The notes: a model not told the origin generated them from the letters alone. A stretch of 64,000 nt of DNA from VRUE01 sp963730315 (GCA_963730315.1 CAVSRD010000011.1:62001-126000); one strand, 5' to 3'; numbered from the stretch's first letter, positions 16,050 to 26,342 are shown. Numbers and translations are program-made.

Positions 16050-17231
16050 TCAACGCCGCGCGGTCGGCACGATGGTCAGCGAGCGGTCGTTCACGTCCGG
16101 GAACCCGTCCAGGAACGGTGTCAGGTAGCGACCGATGATCTTGCCGTCGCGCTCGTGCCAGGGCGGGTTCTCCTCCAAGGTCGAGACTTCGCCGTGGCCG
16201 CCAGTCGGGTGGCCGTAGAGATACCGCGGTGAAGAGCCCGTCCAGAGGACCGCGCGAAGCTCGGGATCGAACGGCGACGGCTCGACGTCGCTGCCGGCCG
16301 CTGCGGCGATCGCCTCGGCCGCCGCGTCGGCCTGCTGCGTTGCGATCCCACCCTGCTTGACCGGGAACGAGGTCACGTCTCCGGCGGCGAAGACGCGCTC
16401 CATCCCGACCACGCGGTTGTGCTCGTCGACCGGGACGAAGCCGTCCTCGTCCTGGGGGACGCCGTCGATCCGCCGACCCTCCAGGCGGGGCAGGCTGACC
16501 ACCGCCTCGGTCTCGATCGGCGCGCCGGGGGTGATCTCCAAACGCCCGCGATCAAAGCCGACCGGGTGAGTGCCGGCCACCAGCTCGATCCCGCGCTCCT
16601 CCAGCAGCCGCGCCATCCGCTCGGCGACCGTCCGCCCGAACAGATCCAGCGGCGCGCCCTCCGGCGTGACCACGGTGAGCCGGGCGTCCTCGACGCCCGA
16701 CCTGGCCAGCACCGCGGAGGCCAGCAGCGCCAGCTCGTAGAGCGGCAACGCCCAGCTCGACCCCCCCGGCATCGTGAAGACGACGTTGCGCAGCCCGCCG
16801 GAACGCAGCCTGCGAACGACCGCGCCGACCCCGCCTTCGTCGGCGACCCCCCAGAAGGTGACGGCACCCGGCACCGCCCACAGCATGCGGGCGCCGGGGG
16901 CGAGCAGGAGCTGGTCGTAGGGGACGCGCTCGCCGTCGCGCGCGCTGACGCATCTCTGCTCGGCATCCACCGAGACGATGCCGCCGAGGCGGAAGGAGGC
17001 GCCACATGCCCCGGCCAGCCCGTCCAGGTCGTAGCGGAGGATGCTGCCCGCGCCGTAGGGTTCGCCGACCGCGAAGGGCCGGTAGACGAACTCGCGGCGG
17101 GGCGCCCACAGCTCCACCGCCACCCGCTGGCCGGCCAGCTTGCGGAGCGCCAGCGCGCCCTCCAGCGCAGCCACACCGCCGCCGGCGATCACGACCCTGG
17201 GGAGCCCCTCGTCACCCGACTCCAGATTCAT
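16050..17231 (-). CDS. FAD-dependent pyridine-nucleotide/sulfide-quinone reductase-like protein
   Basis: 393 residues with the Rossmann FAD motif VVIAGGGVAALEGALAL at the N-terminus, YDQLLLAPGA mid-protein and the second FAD site VFAAGDVTSFP near residue 295. Overall order matches the NDH-2/SQR-like branch (Pyr_redox_2). The paired redox Cys residues needed for sulfide:quinone reductase are not evident, so a different electron donor is likely. Divergent from the universal stress protein gene. Confidence 0.75.
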   Translation of the reverse strand: MNLESGDEGLPRVVIAGGGVAALEGALALRKLAGQRVAVELWAPRREFVYRPFAVGEPYGAGSILRYDLDGLAGACGASFRLGGIVSVDAEQRCVSARDGERVPYDQLLLAPGARMLWAVPGAVTFWGVADEGGVGAVVRRLRSGGLRNVVFTMPGGSSWALPLYELALLASAVLARSGVEDARLTVVTPEGAPLDLFGRTVAERMARLLEERGIELVAGTHPVGFDRGRLEITPGAPIETEAVVSLPRLEGRRIDGVPQDEDGFVPVDEHNRVVGMERVFAAGDVTSFPVKQGGIATQQADAAAEAIAAAAGSDVEPSPFDPELRAVLWTGSSPRYLYGHPTGGHGEVSTLEENPPWHERDGKIIGRYLTPFLDGFPDVNDRSLTIVPTARR

Positions 17232-17379
17232 AGAGCGACACTACGCAGGCGCGTTTGGTACTCCATCCGCACGAACCCACCGATCGAGGTTCGGCTTATC
17301 CCCGATGCCCCCGCCGGCGCGCCCCTCTAGGTTTCTGGCCGACCGGGCGAGACCGGCGATGCGGAAAGGAAGGCGATCG

Positions 17380-18231
17380 ATGCAGCTGCTTGTGGGCCAC
17401 GACGGAAGCGACGGAGGCCGCGACGCGCTGGAGCTGGCCCGCGTGCTGGGCTCGGCGGAGGAGACGAGCGCCCTGGTCGTCGCGGTGATGCCGTACGGGC
17501 CGCTGCCGGTGCGCTTCGTCGAGCTGGAGAGCGACGCGGCGGCTGCGGCAAAGCCACTGCTCGAGGAAGCGCGCAAGCGGCTGGCGGGGCTCGAGGTGAA
17601 GACGCGCGCCTTCGGCGGCGGCTCGCCGGCCGGGGTGATGACCGACCTCGCCGAAAGCAGCGAGGTTGACTCGATCGTGGTCGGCTCCCCGCACCGGGGG
17701 CCGATCGGGCGGACGCTGCTCGGCAGCGTCGCCGAGGGCGTCCTGCACGGCGCCCCCTGCGCCGTCGCCGTCGCACCGCGCGGCTACTCAGAACAGGACC
17801 GCGGTCCGCTCCGCCTGATCGCGGTCGCCTACGACGGCACGCCGGAAGCGAGGGCGGCGCTGCAGCGCGCCGGCGCCCTCGCCGAAGCGAGCGGCGCCGC
17901 CGTCCGGGTGCTGACCGCTGTCGCGCCGCCGGTCGCGTTGCCCGGCGTGGTCGGCTACACGCCGATCGAGCCGCCCGAACCGGACGAGGTGATCGAGCGG
18001 GCCGTGCGGGCGCTCGGCCCGAAGGTCGCCACCGAGGGCCGCAAGCTCAATGGCCCGCCCGCCGCCACCCTGGCAAAAGCCTGCGAGGAGGGCGTCGACT
18101 TGCTGGTCGCCGGCTCGCGCGGCTACGGCCCGGTGATGCGGGTGCTGCTCGGCTCGGTCTCGACGCAGCTGGTCGGCGACGCCCCCTGCCCGGTGCTGGT
18201 CGTGCCGCGGCCGCAGCCGGAGCGCGGGTAG
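17380..18231 (+). CDS. Tandem universal stress protein
   Basis: 283 residues made of two UspA folds (about 1-140 and 145-283). Each opens with a nucleotide-binding strand (LLVGHDGSDGG; LIAVAYDGTPEA). Each closes with the ATP-loop signature: GSPHRGPIGRTLLGS then the beta strand CAVAVAP, and GSRGYGPVMRVLLGS then CPVLVVP. Both G-x2-G-x9-G-S motifs are intact, so both halves may bind ATP. The ATG at 17380 follows GGAAAGGAAGG; longer readings upstream lack homology. Confidence 0.9.
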   Translation: MQLLVGHDGSDGGRDALELARVLGSAEETSALVVAVMPYGPLPVRFVELESDAAAAAKPLLEEARKRLAGLEVKTRAFGGGSPAGVMTDLAESSEVDSIVVGSPHRGPIGRTLLGSVAEGVLHGAPCAVAVAPRGYSEQDRGPLRLIAVAYDGTPEARAALQRAGALAEASGAAVRVLTAVAPPVALPGVVGYTPIEPPEPDEVIERAVRALGPKVATEGRKLNGPPAATLAKACEEGVDLLVAGSRGYGPVMRVLLGSVSTQLVGDAPCPVLVVPRPQPERG

Positions 18232-18243
18232 CGCAGCCGCGGG

Positions 18244-19665
18244 TCAACGCGAGGTGAGGCTGGCGACCAGCTCGACGTACTCGGTCAGCCTGCCGATCCC
18301 GAGGAAGCGGTCGAGCACCCGCAGCCGCGCGGCCCGGCCGAGCCGGGCGGCCAGCCCCGCGTCGTCGAGCAGCAGGCGGATCGCCCGGCCGAAGGCCGGC
18401 AGGTCGCGCGGGTCGTCGATCAGCAGGCCCGACTCGCCGTCGACGATCTGGTCCTGGATGCCGCCGACCCGGCTGCCGACCATCGGCCTTTCCTTCCACA
18501 TACCCTCGGCGACGGTGAGCCCGAAGCCCTCGGCGAGGCTCTTCTGCAGCAGCACGTCGGCGCGGCGCTGCAGCGCGTTGACCATCGCCCCGTTTTCGTC
18601 GAGGTCGTACATCGGCAGGCTGACCAGGTGGGCGCGCCGCCGCGCCTCGACCGGCATCCGCCGCCACGACTCGGCGACGTCGCCGAACACCGCGGCGCCC
18701 TCGGGATCGTCGGCTACGGCGCCGGTAGCCGGAGCGACCAGGGCGAGGTGGACGTCGGGCTCGGTCAGGCAGCGCTCGAAGCACTCGAGCACGCCGCGCG
18801 GGTCCTTGAGGCGGTCCCAGCGGGAGACCTGGACGACCAGCCTGGCGTCGGACGGCAGCGGTTCCTCGCGCAGCAGCTCGGCGCGGCGCTCGACCCGGTC
18901 CGGGGTGCCGTCGCCGCGGACGAAGACCGGCGCCGCCTCGGGGGGACCGTCGCGCAGGCCGATCGTCTGCACGATCGCCTCTACCGTGTCGGCGTCCAGC
19001 TCCTGGTTCTTGGTCGAGAAGGGGTCGATCGCCGGCGGCATCCGCCAGACCTTGCCGCGGTCCAGCCCCTCCCAGGCGTACTCGGTGCGCGAGAAGACGT
19101 AGGCGTCCGCCGGCTCGACGTAGGGGCGGAGGAAGTCCCACGCGCGGCGGGTCAGGCGGCCGGCGTCGTCGACCCCGATGTGGCAGCGCCAGACGACCCT
19201 TGCGCCCAGCTCCTTCATCGCGGGGACGAGGCCAGCGGTCTGCGGGTCGTGCAGGTAGACGACGTCGCCGGGCTGCACGAGCCGGCCGAGGTGGGCGGCG
19301 CTGCTCGACAGGGTCGCCTCGTAGACGCGGCGCTCCTCCTCCCCCAGCTCGCCGCCGTCGCCGGGGTCGCCGTGCAGGTTGTTGTGGAGGCGCTTGGTGG
19401 CCGTGAAGAACTCCTCGCCCTCGCGCACCACCACCCAGCGGGTGTCGATCCCCGCGCCGCGCACGTAGGGCAGCAGCGCGTGGAGGATCTCGGCGACGCC
19501 GCCGCCGCGGGCGGTCGAGCTGACGTGCCAGATCGCCAGCCCGGCGAACTCGCGGCGCGCCCGCTCGGCCACCCGTTCGAACGGGGCGAACCGCTCGGCA
19601 CCGAGCAGCGGCTCGAAGCGCTCGAGCGGCTGTGGCGGGATCTGGACGAACTTGGGGACGGCCAC
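18244..19665 (-). CDS. treT: Trehalose synthase TreT-like glycosyltransferase (GT4)
   Basis: Retaining GT-B enzyme of 473 residues that would couple NDP-glucose and glucose to trehalose. The N-domain shows IWHVSSTARGGGVAEIL (the Gly-rich acceptor loop of TreT) and VYLHDPQTAG; the C-domain has QVSRWDRLKDP, and the nucleotide-sugar site LLQKSLAEGFGLTVAEGMW with the conserved E-x7-E spacing. Length and order fit TreT; other GT4 trehalose phosphorylases are the alternative. It stands alone between the stress protein and the deacetylase. Confidence 0.82.
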   Translation of the reverse strand: MAVPKFVQIPPQPLERFEPLLGAERFAPFERVAERARREFAGLAIWHVSSTARGGGVAEILHALLPYVRGAGIDTRWVVVREGEEFFTATKRLHNNLHGDPGDGGELGEEERRVYEATLSSSAAHLGRLVQPGDVVYLHDPQTAGLVPAMKELGARVVWRCHIGVDDAGRLTRRAWDFLRPYVEPADAYVFSRTEYAWEGLDRGKVWRMPPAIDPFSTKNQELDADTVEAIVQTIGLRDGPPEAAPVFVRGDGTPDRVERRAELLREEPLPSDARLVVQVSRWDRLKDPRGVLECFERCLTEPDVHLALVAPATGAVADDPEGAAVFGDVAESWRRMPVEARRRAHLVSLPMYDLDENGAMVNALQRRADVLLQKSLAEGFGLTVAEGMWKERPMVGSRVGGIQDQIVDGESGLLIDDPRDLPAFGRAIRLLLDDAGLAARLGRAARLRVLDRFLGIGRLTEYVELVASLTSR

Positions 19666-19685
19666 GGTTCCGGTCGTGGGCCAGT

Positions 19686-20720
<1,035 letters not shown>

Positions 20721-20752
20721 CGGCGGGACTGTAGACGCCCTACCATCGTGGC

Positions 20753-23470
20753 GTGGGCGCCCAGCATGACGAGTATCCCGCCTACCGCGAAGCCGACGTC
20801 GTCCTGCGGGACGGCTCGACCGTGCACCTGCGACCGGTGCGCTCCGCGGACGAGGCGGCGCTGCACGAGCTGTTCGAGGGGCTCAGCCCCGGCGCGCGGA
20901 TGTTCCGCTTCTTCTCCGGGGCGAGCGACCTCGAGGCCGCCGCCGAGCGGATGGCCGACGTCGACTACGCCGAGCGCTACGGCCTGGTCGCGACCCGCGG
21001 CGACGACGGCCACCCGGTCGGCCACGGTGCCTACGTCAGCTCGAGCCCGGGACGCGCCGAGGTCGCCTTCGCGATCTCCGACGAGCTGCAGGGCCAGGGA
21101 CTGGGGACGATCCTGCTTGCCCACCTGGCCGAGGTCGCCCAGGCCAACGGCATCGAGGCGTTCTTCGCCGAGGTGATGCCGGAGAACCACCGGATGATCG
21201 ACGTCTTCCGCGAGAGCGGCTTCCCGATCGCGACCTCCTCGGAGCCGGGCGCGATCCACGTCGAGCTGCCGACCGACTTCGGCCCCGACGCGGTCGGCCG
21301 CTTCGAGGAGCGCGACAGGCTGGCAGCCGAGGCGGCGGTGCGGCGCTTCCTGGCGCCGCGCTCGGTCGCCGTGGTCGGCGCCTCGCGCCGCCGCGAGACG
21401 GTCGGCGGGGCCGTCTTCCACAACCTGCTCGAATCGCGCTTCGACGGCGTCGTCCATCCGGTCAACCCGGCCAGCGACGTGGTCCAGTCGGTGCACGCCT
21501 ACCGGCGGCTGGCCGAGGTCCCCGATCAAGTCGACCTGGCGGTGATCGCGGTGCCGCCCGCGGCGGCGGTCGAGGCGGCCCGCGAAGCGGCCGCCAAGGG
21601 CGCCTCGACCTTGGTCGTGCTCGCCGCCGGCTTCGCCGAGGTCGGCCCGGAGGGGGCCGAGCGCCAGCGCGAGTTGGTCGAGGTCTGCCGCGAGTCGGGG
21701 ATGCGGCTGGTCGGTCCCAACTGCCTCGGGGTGATCGCCAACGGCCCCGACGGCAGCCTCAACGCCAGCTTCGCGCCCGCGACCCCGCCCCCCGGCAACG
21801 TCGGCTTCGTCACCCAGAGCGGCGCGCTCGGGCTCGCCCTGATCGATCTCGCCGCCGACCGCGGCATCGGCGTCTCCTCCTTCGCCTCGATCGGCAACCG
21901 CGCCGACATCACCGCCAACGACATGCTCGAGTACTGGGAGGGCGATCCGGCGACCCGTGTCGCCCTGCTCTACATCGAGTCGTTCAGCGACCCCGGGCGC
22001 TTCTCGCGGGTGGCGCGGCGGGCCGGGCGCGCGATGCCGATCGCGGTCGTCAAGGGCGGCCGCTCGCTGGCCGGCGAGCGGGCGACCGGCTCGCACACCG
22101 GCGCCCTGCTCTCCGCCTCCGACGTGACGGTGGACGCGCTGTTCGAGCAGGCGGGGGTGGTCCGCACCGAGACGCTGGCCGAGCTGCTCGACGTCGCCGC
22201 GCTGCTCAGCAGCCAGCCGCTGCCCGACGGTCCCCGAGTAGGGATCCTGACCAATGCGGGCGGTCCGGGAATCATGTGCGCCGACGCCTGCGAGGCCGCC
22301 GGGCTGGAGGTGCCGGAGCTGCCGGAGGAGGTGCGCGCGGCGCTGGCCGAGCACCTGCCGGCGGAGGCCTCGCTCGCCAACCCGGTCGACATGATCGCGA
22401 CGGCAAGCGCCGAGCAGTACCGCCGCTCGATCGCCACGCTGTCCGCCTGGGAGGGCATCGACGCGCTGATCGTGATCTTCATCCGGCCGCTGCTGACCCG
22501 GGCGGAGGAGGTGGCCGACGCGGTCCGCGCCGCGCTCGGCGAGATGGGGCGCCACATACCGGTGCAGGCGGTGTTCATGTCGAGCGGCGACCGCGAGGCG
22601 ATGGCGGCTGGCGGCGGCGTCCCGACCTACGTCTACCCCGAGGACGCGGCGCGGACGCTGGGGCGGGTGATGCGCCACGTGCGCTGGCGCCGGCGACCGG
22701 CGGAGGAGCCGCGGAGCTTCGACGACCTGCGGCGCGACGAGGCGAGCGCGGTGCTCGCGGCGGCCCTGGAGGACGAGGGCGAATGGCTGAACGCCGACGA
22801 CGCCGCCAAGCTGCTCGACTGCTACGGGATCCCGACCCCGCCCTGGCGCCGGGCGGCCGACCCGGCCGGCGCCGCGCACGCCGCCGAAGCGCTCGGCGGG
22901 CCGGTGGCGCTGAAGGCGGAGGGGGCGGCGATCCTCCACAAGACCGACCTCGGCGCGGTGCGGACCGGCCTCGCCGACCCGACCGCGGTCGCCGGCGCCG
23001 CGGTGCAGATGGACGAGTCGCTCGCCGCCGCCGGGGTCGAGCGCGAGAGCTTCCTCGTCCAGGCGATGGTCTCCGGCGGGGTCGAGCTGCTGGTCGGGAT
23101 CGCCAGCGACCCCGCCTTCGGGCCGGTGCTGGCCTGCGGCGCCGGCGGCACCCTGGCCGAGCTGCAGGGAGACGTGGCGGTGCGAATCTGCCCGGTCAGC
23201 GCCGGCGAAGCCGGCGAGATGATCCGCTCGCTGGCGATCTACCCGCTGCTGACCGGCTTCCGCGGCGAGCCGCCGGCCGACCTGGCGGCGCTCGAAGAGC
23301 TGCTGCTGCGGGTCAGCGCGATGGTCGACTCGCACCGCGAGATCGTCGAGCTCGACCTCAACCCGGTGATCGCCGGCCCGGACGGCGCGGTCGCGGTCGA
23401 CGCCCGGGCCCGGGCCCGGCCCGCCCCCGCCCCGCGCCCCTGGCCGAGCACTTGGAGCCCGCTGGCGTGA
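20753..23470 (+). CDS. GNAT / NDP-forming acyl-CoA synthetase fusion, Pat-type protein acetyltransferase
   Basis: 905 residues. An N-terminal GNAT domain (about 1-175; acetyl-CoA loop ELQGQGLG and NHRMIDVF) is fused to an ADP-forming acyl-CoA synthetase-like region: CoA-binding (SVAVVGASRRRETVGG), ligase domain (GFVTQSGALGLAL, SHTGAL) and C-terminal ATP-grasp (ALKAEGAAILHKTDLGAV). GNAT-first order is that described for the Streptomyces PatA type, which acetylates acyl-CoA synthetases. The SHTGAL His is retained, so residual ligase activity cannot be excluded. GTG start; a TACCAT 12 nt upstream could give a leaderless mRNA. Confidence 0.88.
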   Translation: MGAQHDEYPAYREADVVLRDGSTVHLRPVRSADEAALHELFEGLSPGARMFRFFSGASDLEAAAERMADVDYAERYGLVATRGDDGHPVGHGAYVSSSPGRAEVAFAISDELQGQGLGTILLAHLAEVAQANGIEAFFAEVMPENHRMIDVFRESGFPIATSSEPGAIHVELPTDFGPDAVGRFEERDRLAAEAAVRRFLAPRSVAVVGASRRRETVGGAVFHNLLESRFDGVVHPVNPASDVVQSVHAYRRLAEVPDQVDLAVIAVPPAAAVEAAREAAAKGASTLVVLAAGFAEVGPEGAERQRELVEVCRESGMRLVGPNCLGVIANGPDGSLNASFAPATPPPGNVGFVTQSGALGLALIDLAADRGIGVSSFASIGNRADITANDMLEYWEGDPATRVALLYIESFSDPGRFSRVARRAGRAMPIAVVKGGRSLAGERATGSHTGALLSASDVTVDALFEQAGVVRTETLAELLDVAALLSSQPLPDGPRVGILTNAGGPGIMCADACEAAGLEVPELPEEVRAALAEHLPAEASLANPVDMIATASAEQYRRSIATLSAWEGIDALIVIFIRPLLTRAEEVADAVRAALGEMGRHIPVQAVFMSSGDREAMAAGGGVPTYVYPEDAARTLGRVMRHVRWRRRPAEEPRSFDDLRRDEASAVLAAALEDEGEWLNADDAAKLLDCYGIPTPPWRRAADPAGAAHAAEALGGPVALKAEGAAILHKTDLGAVRTGLADPTAVAGAAVQMDESLAAAGVERESFLVQAMVSGGVELLVGIASDPAFGPVLACGAGGTLAELQGDVAVRICPVSAGEAGEMIRSLAIYPLLTGFRGEPPADLAALEELLLRVSAMVDSHREIVELDLNPVIAGPDGAVAVDARARARPAPAPRPWPSTWSPLA

Positions 23471-23473
23471 GCG

Positions 23474-23580
23474 TCCATCCGGGCAGGGGTTCCACTTAAC
23501 TTTTTGCGAAGACAGTCTGTTGCTGTCCGCAAATCTCAGATCGCAAAAAGTACAAGACGTTCCACCCCTACCGGGATGGA
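23474..23580. repeat. Convergent-intergenic hairpin repeat, copy B with nested insertion
   Basis: Same unit as 12255-12309: outer arms at 23474-23489 and 23565-23580 pair 14/16, and the TTCCaCTTAA and GTACAAGACGtTCCACCCC segments match copy A. Between them lies about 50 bp absent from copy A, bounded by the 11-bp perfect inverted repeat ACTTTTTGCGA / TCGCAAAAAGT (23499-23509, 23541-23551) with a smaller GACAG/CTGTC stem inside. It fills the gap between the convergent pat-like and ABC-permease genes. Confidence 0.75.
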
Positions 23581-23610
23581 CCCTCACGGTCGCGTCCCGT
23601 GTGAGCTTGC

Positions 23611-24390
23611 TCAGGCTGCCAGGTCGCGGCGCTCGAACAGCAGCGCGCCGAGCGCCGCGCAGGCAACCGCGACGGCGGTGACGCCGAGGAAGGTGAGCGG
23701 GTCGATGCCTTCGTCGATCGCCCTTCCGTAGTAGCGGAAGACCGAGCCGTAGCGGACCCAGTCGAGGTCGGTGTCGAGGCGGCCGATCAGGTCGGCCACG
23801 TACATCGCGACCAGCACGCCGGCGATGGAGCCGGTGACGACGCTGGTCCGCAGCGACCAGCCGGTGACGACGACGCCGAAGCCGGCGGCGAGCAGGGCGA
23901 GCGGCCAGACATTGGCGAAGCCGGCGAGAGCCTTGGTGAAGGAGAGGCCGGAGCCGGCGAGCAGGCTCCCCAGCGCGGTCAGCGCCAGGCCGACCGCGAG
24001 GACCGCGGCCAGCTCGACCGCGGTCGCGGCGAAGCCGGAGGCGACGAGTCGGCTGCGCGAGATCGGGGCAGAGAGCAGGACGTCGAGCCGGCCGCTTTCG
24101 GCGGCCCCGGAGAGCCCGGCGGCGATCGAGCGCACGGCCAGGTAACCGACCGCGAGCGGCACGATCAGGCTCAGCATCTCGGCGTTCAGGTACTGCTCGA
24201 CCGAGTTCAGCTCGGCGATCCCGAAGGCCTGCTTGAGCGCTTCCGGGTAGGAGGCGATCGCCTTGCTGAGCGCGTCTTCGACGGTCGGGTAGATAGCGAC
24301 GACGAAGGCCGACCAGAGGCCGATCGGCAGCCCCCAGGAGAGCAGCGAGCGGCGCCGCTCGTGCAGGCGGGCGGCGATCAGCGCGCTCAT
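23611..24390 (-). CDS. ABC-2-type exporter permease
   Basis: 259 residues with six predicted membrane helices and the large, weakly conserved fold of ABC-2 permeases; the SGAAESGRLDVLLSAPISRSR loop is the coupling-helix region typical of CcmB/ABC-2 exporters in actinobacteria. Its ATG overlaps the stop of the ATPase gene by 4 nt, so the two are translated together. Substrate unknown. Confidence 0.85.
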   Translation of the reverse strand: MSALIAARLHERRRSLLSWGLPIGLWSAFVVAIYPTVEDALSKAIASYPEALKQAFGIAELNSVEQYLNAEMLSLIVPLAVGYLAVRSIAAGLSGAAESGRLDVLLSAPISRSRLVASGFAATAVELAAVLAVGLALTALGSLLAGSGLSFTKALAGFANVWPLALLAAGFGVVVTGWSLRTSVVTGSIAGVLVAMYVADLIGRLDTDLDWVRYGSVFRYYGRAIDEGIDPLTFLGVTAVAVACAALGALLFERRDLAA

Positions 24391-25280
24391 CCCTCCCGTC
24401 GCTCCTCGTAGTAGGTGAGGAAGATCTCCTCGAGGGTCGGGTGGGCGATCTCGATCTCGGCGACCCGGTGGGCGGCGAGCGCCGCGAGCAGCGCGTTCGG
24501 CTCGCCGCCGAAGTGGAAGCGGACCCTGCCGTCTTCCGCGCTCAGGTCGGCGACCCCCGGGAGGCGGCTCAGCTCAGCCGGGTCGACCGGCTCGGCGAAC
24601 TCGACCGAGACGCGGCGCTGCGCCCGCCCGAGCAGCTCGCCCACCCGCTCGACCGCGATCAGGCGACCGCTGCGGATGATCCCGACCCGGTCGCAGACCC
24701 GCTCGACCTCGTCCAGCTCGTGCGAGGAGAGGAAGACCGCGCAACCGCGCTCGCGTTCCTCGCGGACCAGCGCCAGGAACTCCTCCTGCATCAGCGGATC
24801 GAGGCCGCTGGTCGGCTCGTCGACGATCAGCAGCTCGGGCCGGTGGAAGACGGCGAGGATCAGCCCCACCTTCTGCCTGTTGCCGCGTGAGAGCTGCCCC
24901 AGCGGTCGCTCGAGCTCGGCGCGGAAGCGCTCGGCGAGCTGCTCGGCGCGGCCGAGGTCGGCGACGCCGCGCAGCCGCCCGAGCAGCGCCAGCGCTTCGC
25001 GGCCGGTAGCGCCCTTGCCGTAGCCGAAGTCGCCCGGCAGGTTGCCGAGCCGGGCGCGGATCGCGACGCTGTCGCGGCGGCTGTCGAGGCCGAAGACGCG
25101 AGCGCTGCCGCGGGTCGGGTGGAGCAGGTCGAGCAGCGTCCGGATCGTCGTCGTCTTGCCCGCCCCGTTCGGCCCGAGGAAGCCGAACACCTCCCCGGGC
25201 TCAACCGTCATCGTGACGTCCTCGATGCCCCGCGCCGCCCCGTAGAACTTCGTCAGCCCCCTCGTCTCGATCGCTGCCAC
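24387..25280 (-). CDS. ABC exporter ATP-binding protein
   Basis: 297 residues with Walker A GPNGAGKTTT, Q-loop region, signature LSRGNRQKVG (degenerate form of LSGGQ), Walker B LLIVDEPTSGLD and switch His LSSHELDE. The C-terminal 80 residues form the small beta domain seen in drug/lipid exporter ATPases. The GTG at 25280 is chosen because homology begins at AAIETRGLTKFYG; reading could continue upstream to 25448 but would translate the hairpin repeat. First gene of a two-gene ABC-2 operon. Confidence 0.88.
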   Translation of the reverse strand: MAAIETRGLTKFYGAARGIEDVTMTVEPGEVFGFLGPNGAGKTTTIRTLLDLLHPTRGSARVFGLDSRRDSVAIRARLGNLPGDFGYGKGATGREALALLGRLRGVADLGRAEQLAERFRAELERPLGQLSRGNRQKVGLILAVFHRPELLIVDEPTSGLDPLMQEEFLALVREERERGCAVFLSSHELDEVERVCDRVGIIRSGRLIAVERVGELLGRAQRRVSVEFAEPVDPAELSRLPGVADLSAEDGRVRFHFGGEPNALLAALAAHRVAEIEIAHPTLEEIFLTYYEERREG

Positions 25281-25349
25281 GCCCGCATGATCCACCACGC
25301 GGCAGCGCCAAATCGTCGCCCCCGTGCGCGCCTCAGGGGGATGAATCTC

Positions 25350-25394
25350 CGCCGCTGCGCACTTTGACCGTGCAGTGACACGGTCAAAGTCCAA
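25350..25394 (-). repeat. Left inverted hairpin repeat flanking the DUF559 gene
   Basis: Contains the 12-bp perfect palindrome ACTTTGACCGTG (25361-25372) / CACGGTCAAAGT (25379-25390) with a 6-nt loop. Its reverse complement matches the repeat at 26298-26342 at 39 of 45 positions. The two repeats therefore face each other and enclose one gene, in the arrangement of terminal inverted repeats. Confidence 0.8.
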
Positions 25395-25419
25395 TTCGCG
25401 GAGTGCGCGGGCATGGGAG

Positions 25420-26289
25420 ATGGCGAGGCGCCAGCATGGGATCGTCACGCGGCGGGGCCTACTGGGGCTCGGGTTCAGCGCCGAGGCGATCGATCACCGA
25501 ATAGAGAGAGGACGCTTACATCCGGTCGCTCGCGGCGTATACGCCGTCGGCTGGCCGGCGACGACCCGAGAGCAGCGATGGATGGCGGCGGTCCTCGCCT
25601 GCAGGGAGGGAGCCGCGCTCAGCCATCGCAGCGCCGCCGCGCTATGGGGGATCGGCCGGGAGAGACGCGGCCGGATCGACGTGACGATCGGGCGGCGCGG
25701 CAAGCACAGTCGTCCCGGAATTCAAGTCAGAAGCCGGCCGTCGTTGCCCGAGGACGATGTCACCGTCCACCGCGGGCTCCCAGTGACGACGCCGGTGCGC
25801 ACCCTGGTCGATATAGCAGCCGAAGTCGGCTGGGGGACGATAGAGCGGGCGGTGAACGACGCCGACAAGTACGACCTCGTCGACCCCGAGACGCTGCGTG
25901 ACGCTCTCGACGGCTATCGCGGCGTGCCGGGCGTGCGACTGCTGCGGTCGATCCTCGACAAGCACACGTTCCGGCTCTCCGACACAGACCTGGAAGTCCT
26001 CTTCCGACCGCTCGCACGCGCCGCCGGCCTGCCGGAGCCGCTGACCAAACAGATGGTCAACGACTACGAAGTCGACTTCCACTGGCCCGAGCTGGGCCTG
26101 GTGGTCGAGACGGACGGCCTGAGATATCACCGCACGCCCGCCTCCCAGAGCCGGGACCGGCGGCGCGACCAGACGCATACGGCGGCCGGTCTCACCACCC
26201 TCCGCTTCAGCCACTACCAGGTCAAATACGAGCCCGCCTACGTGCGGTCGGTGCTGGCGAAGGTGACGCGGCACCTGGCGCGACGATGA
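25420..26289 (+). CDS. AbiEi-like N-domain plus DUF559 (Vsr-like nuclease fold) protein
   Basis: 289 residues. The N-terminal 60 residues (MARRQHGIVTRRGLLGLGFS... HPVARGVYAVG) form the winged-helix AbiEi/PaREP-type module. The middle resembles AbiEi family proteins (VHRGLPVTTPVRTLVDIAAEV). The C-terminus is DUF559 with YEVDFHWPELGLVVETDGLRYH, the acidic strand of the PD-(D/E)xK/Vsr nuclease fold, ending in TTLRFSHYQV. No AbiEii toxin gene is adjacent. I prefer the ATG at 25420, after the hairpin; a GTG at 25375 lies inside its loop. GC content looks slightly lower than its neighbours. Confidence 0.82.
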   Translation: MARRQHGIVTRRGLLGLGFSAEAIDHRIERGRLHPVARGVYAVGWPATTREQRWMAAVLACREGAALSHRSAAALWGIGRERRGRIDVTIGRRGKHSRPGIQVRSRPSLPEDDVTVHRGLPVTTPVRTLVDIAAEVGWGTIERAVNDADKYDLVDPETLRDALDGYRGVPGVRLLRSILDKHTFRLSDTDLEVLFRPLARAAGLPEPLTKQMVNDYEVDFHWPELGLVVETDGLRYHRTPASQSRDRRRDQTHTAAGLTTLRFSHYQVKYEPAYVRSVLAKVTRHLARR

Positions 26290-26297
26290 ACGCCGCG

Positions 26298-26342
26298 TTG
26301 GACCTTGACCGTGTCGTAGCACGGTCAAAGTACGAAGCGGCG
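26298..26342 (+). repeat. Right inverted hairpin repeat flanking the DUF559 gene
   Basis: ACCTTGACCGTG (26302-26313) and CACGGTCAAAGT (26320-26331) form a 12-bp stem with one C/A mismatch that becomes a G-U pair in minus-strand RNA. The 45-bp unit is an inverted copy of 25350-25394 (39/45). It starts 9 bp after the DUF559 stop codon. Confidence 0.8.

Noticed and set aside
25361..25390. Hairpin read as part of an N-terminal extension of the ABC ATPase gene
   Set aside because: The longer reading to 25448 translates the repeat and lacks homology; the conserved start is at 25280.
25420..26289. AbiE type IV toxin-antitoxin pair
   Set aside because: No AbiEii nucleotidyltransferase gene is adjacent; the flanking genes are an ABC exporter and a P-type ATPase.
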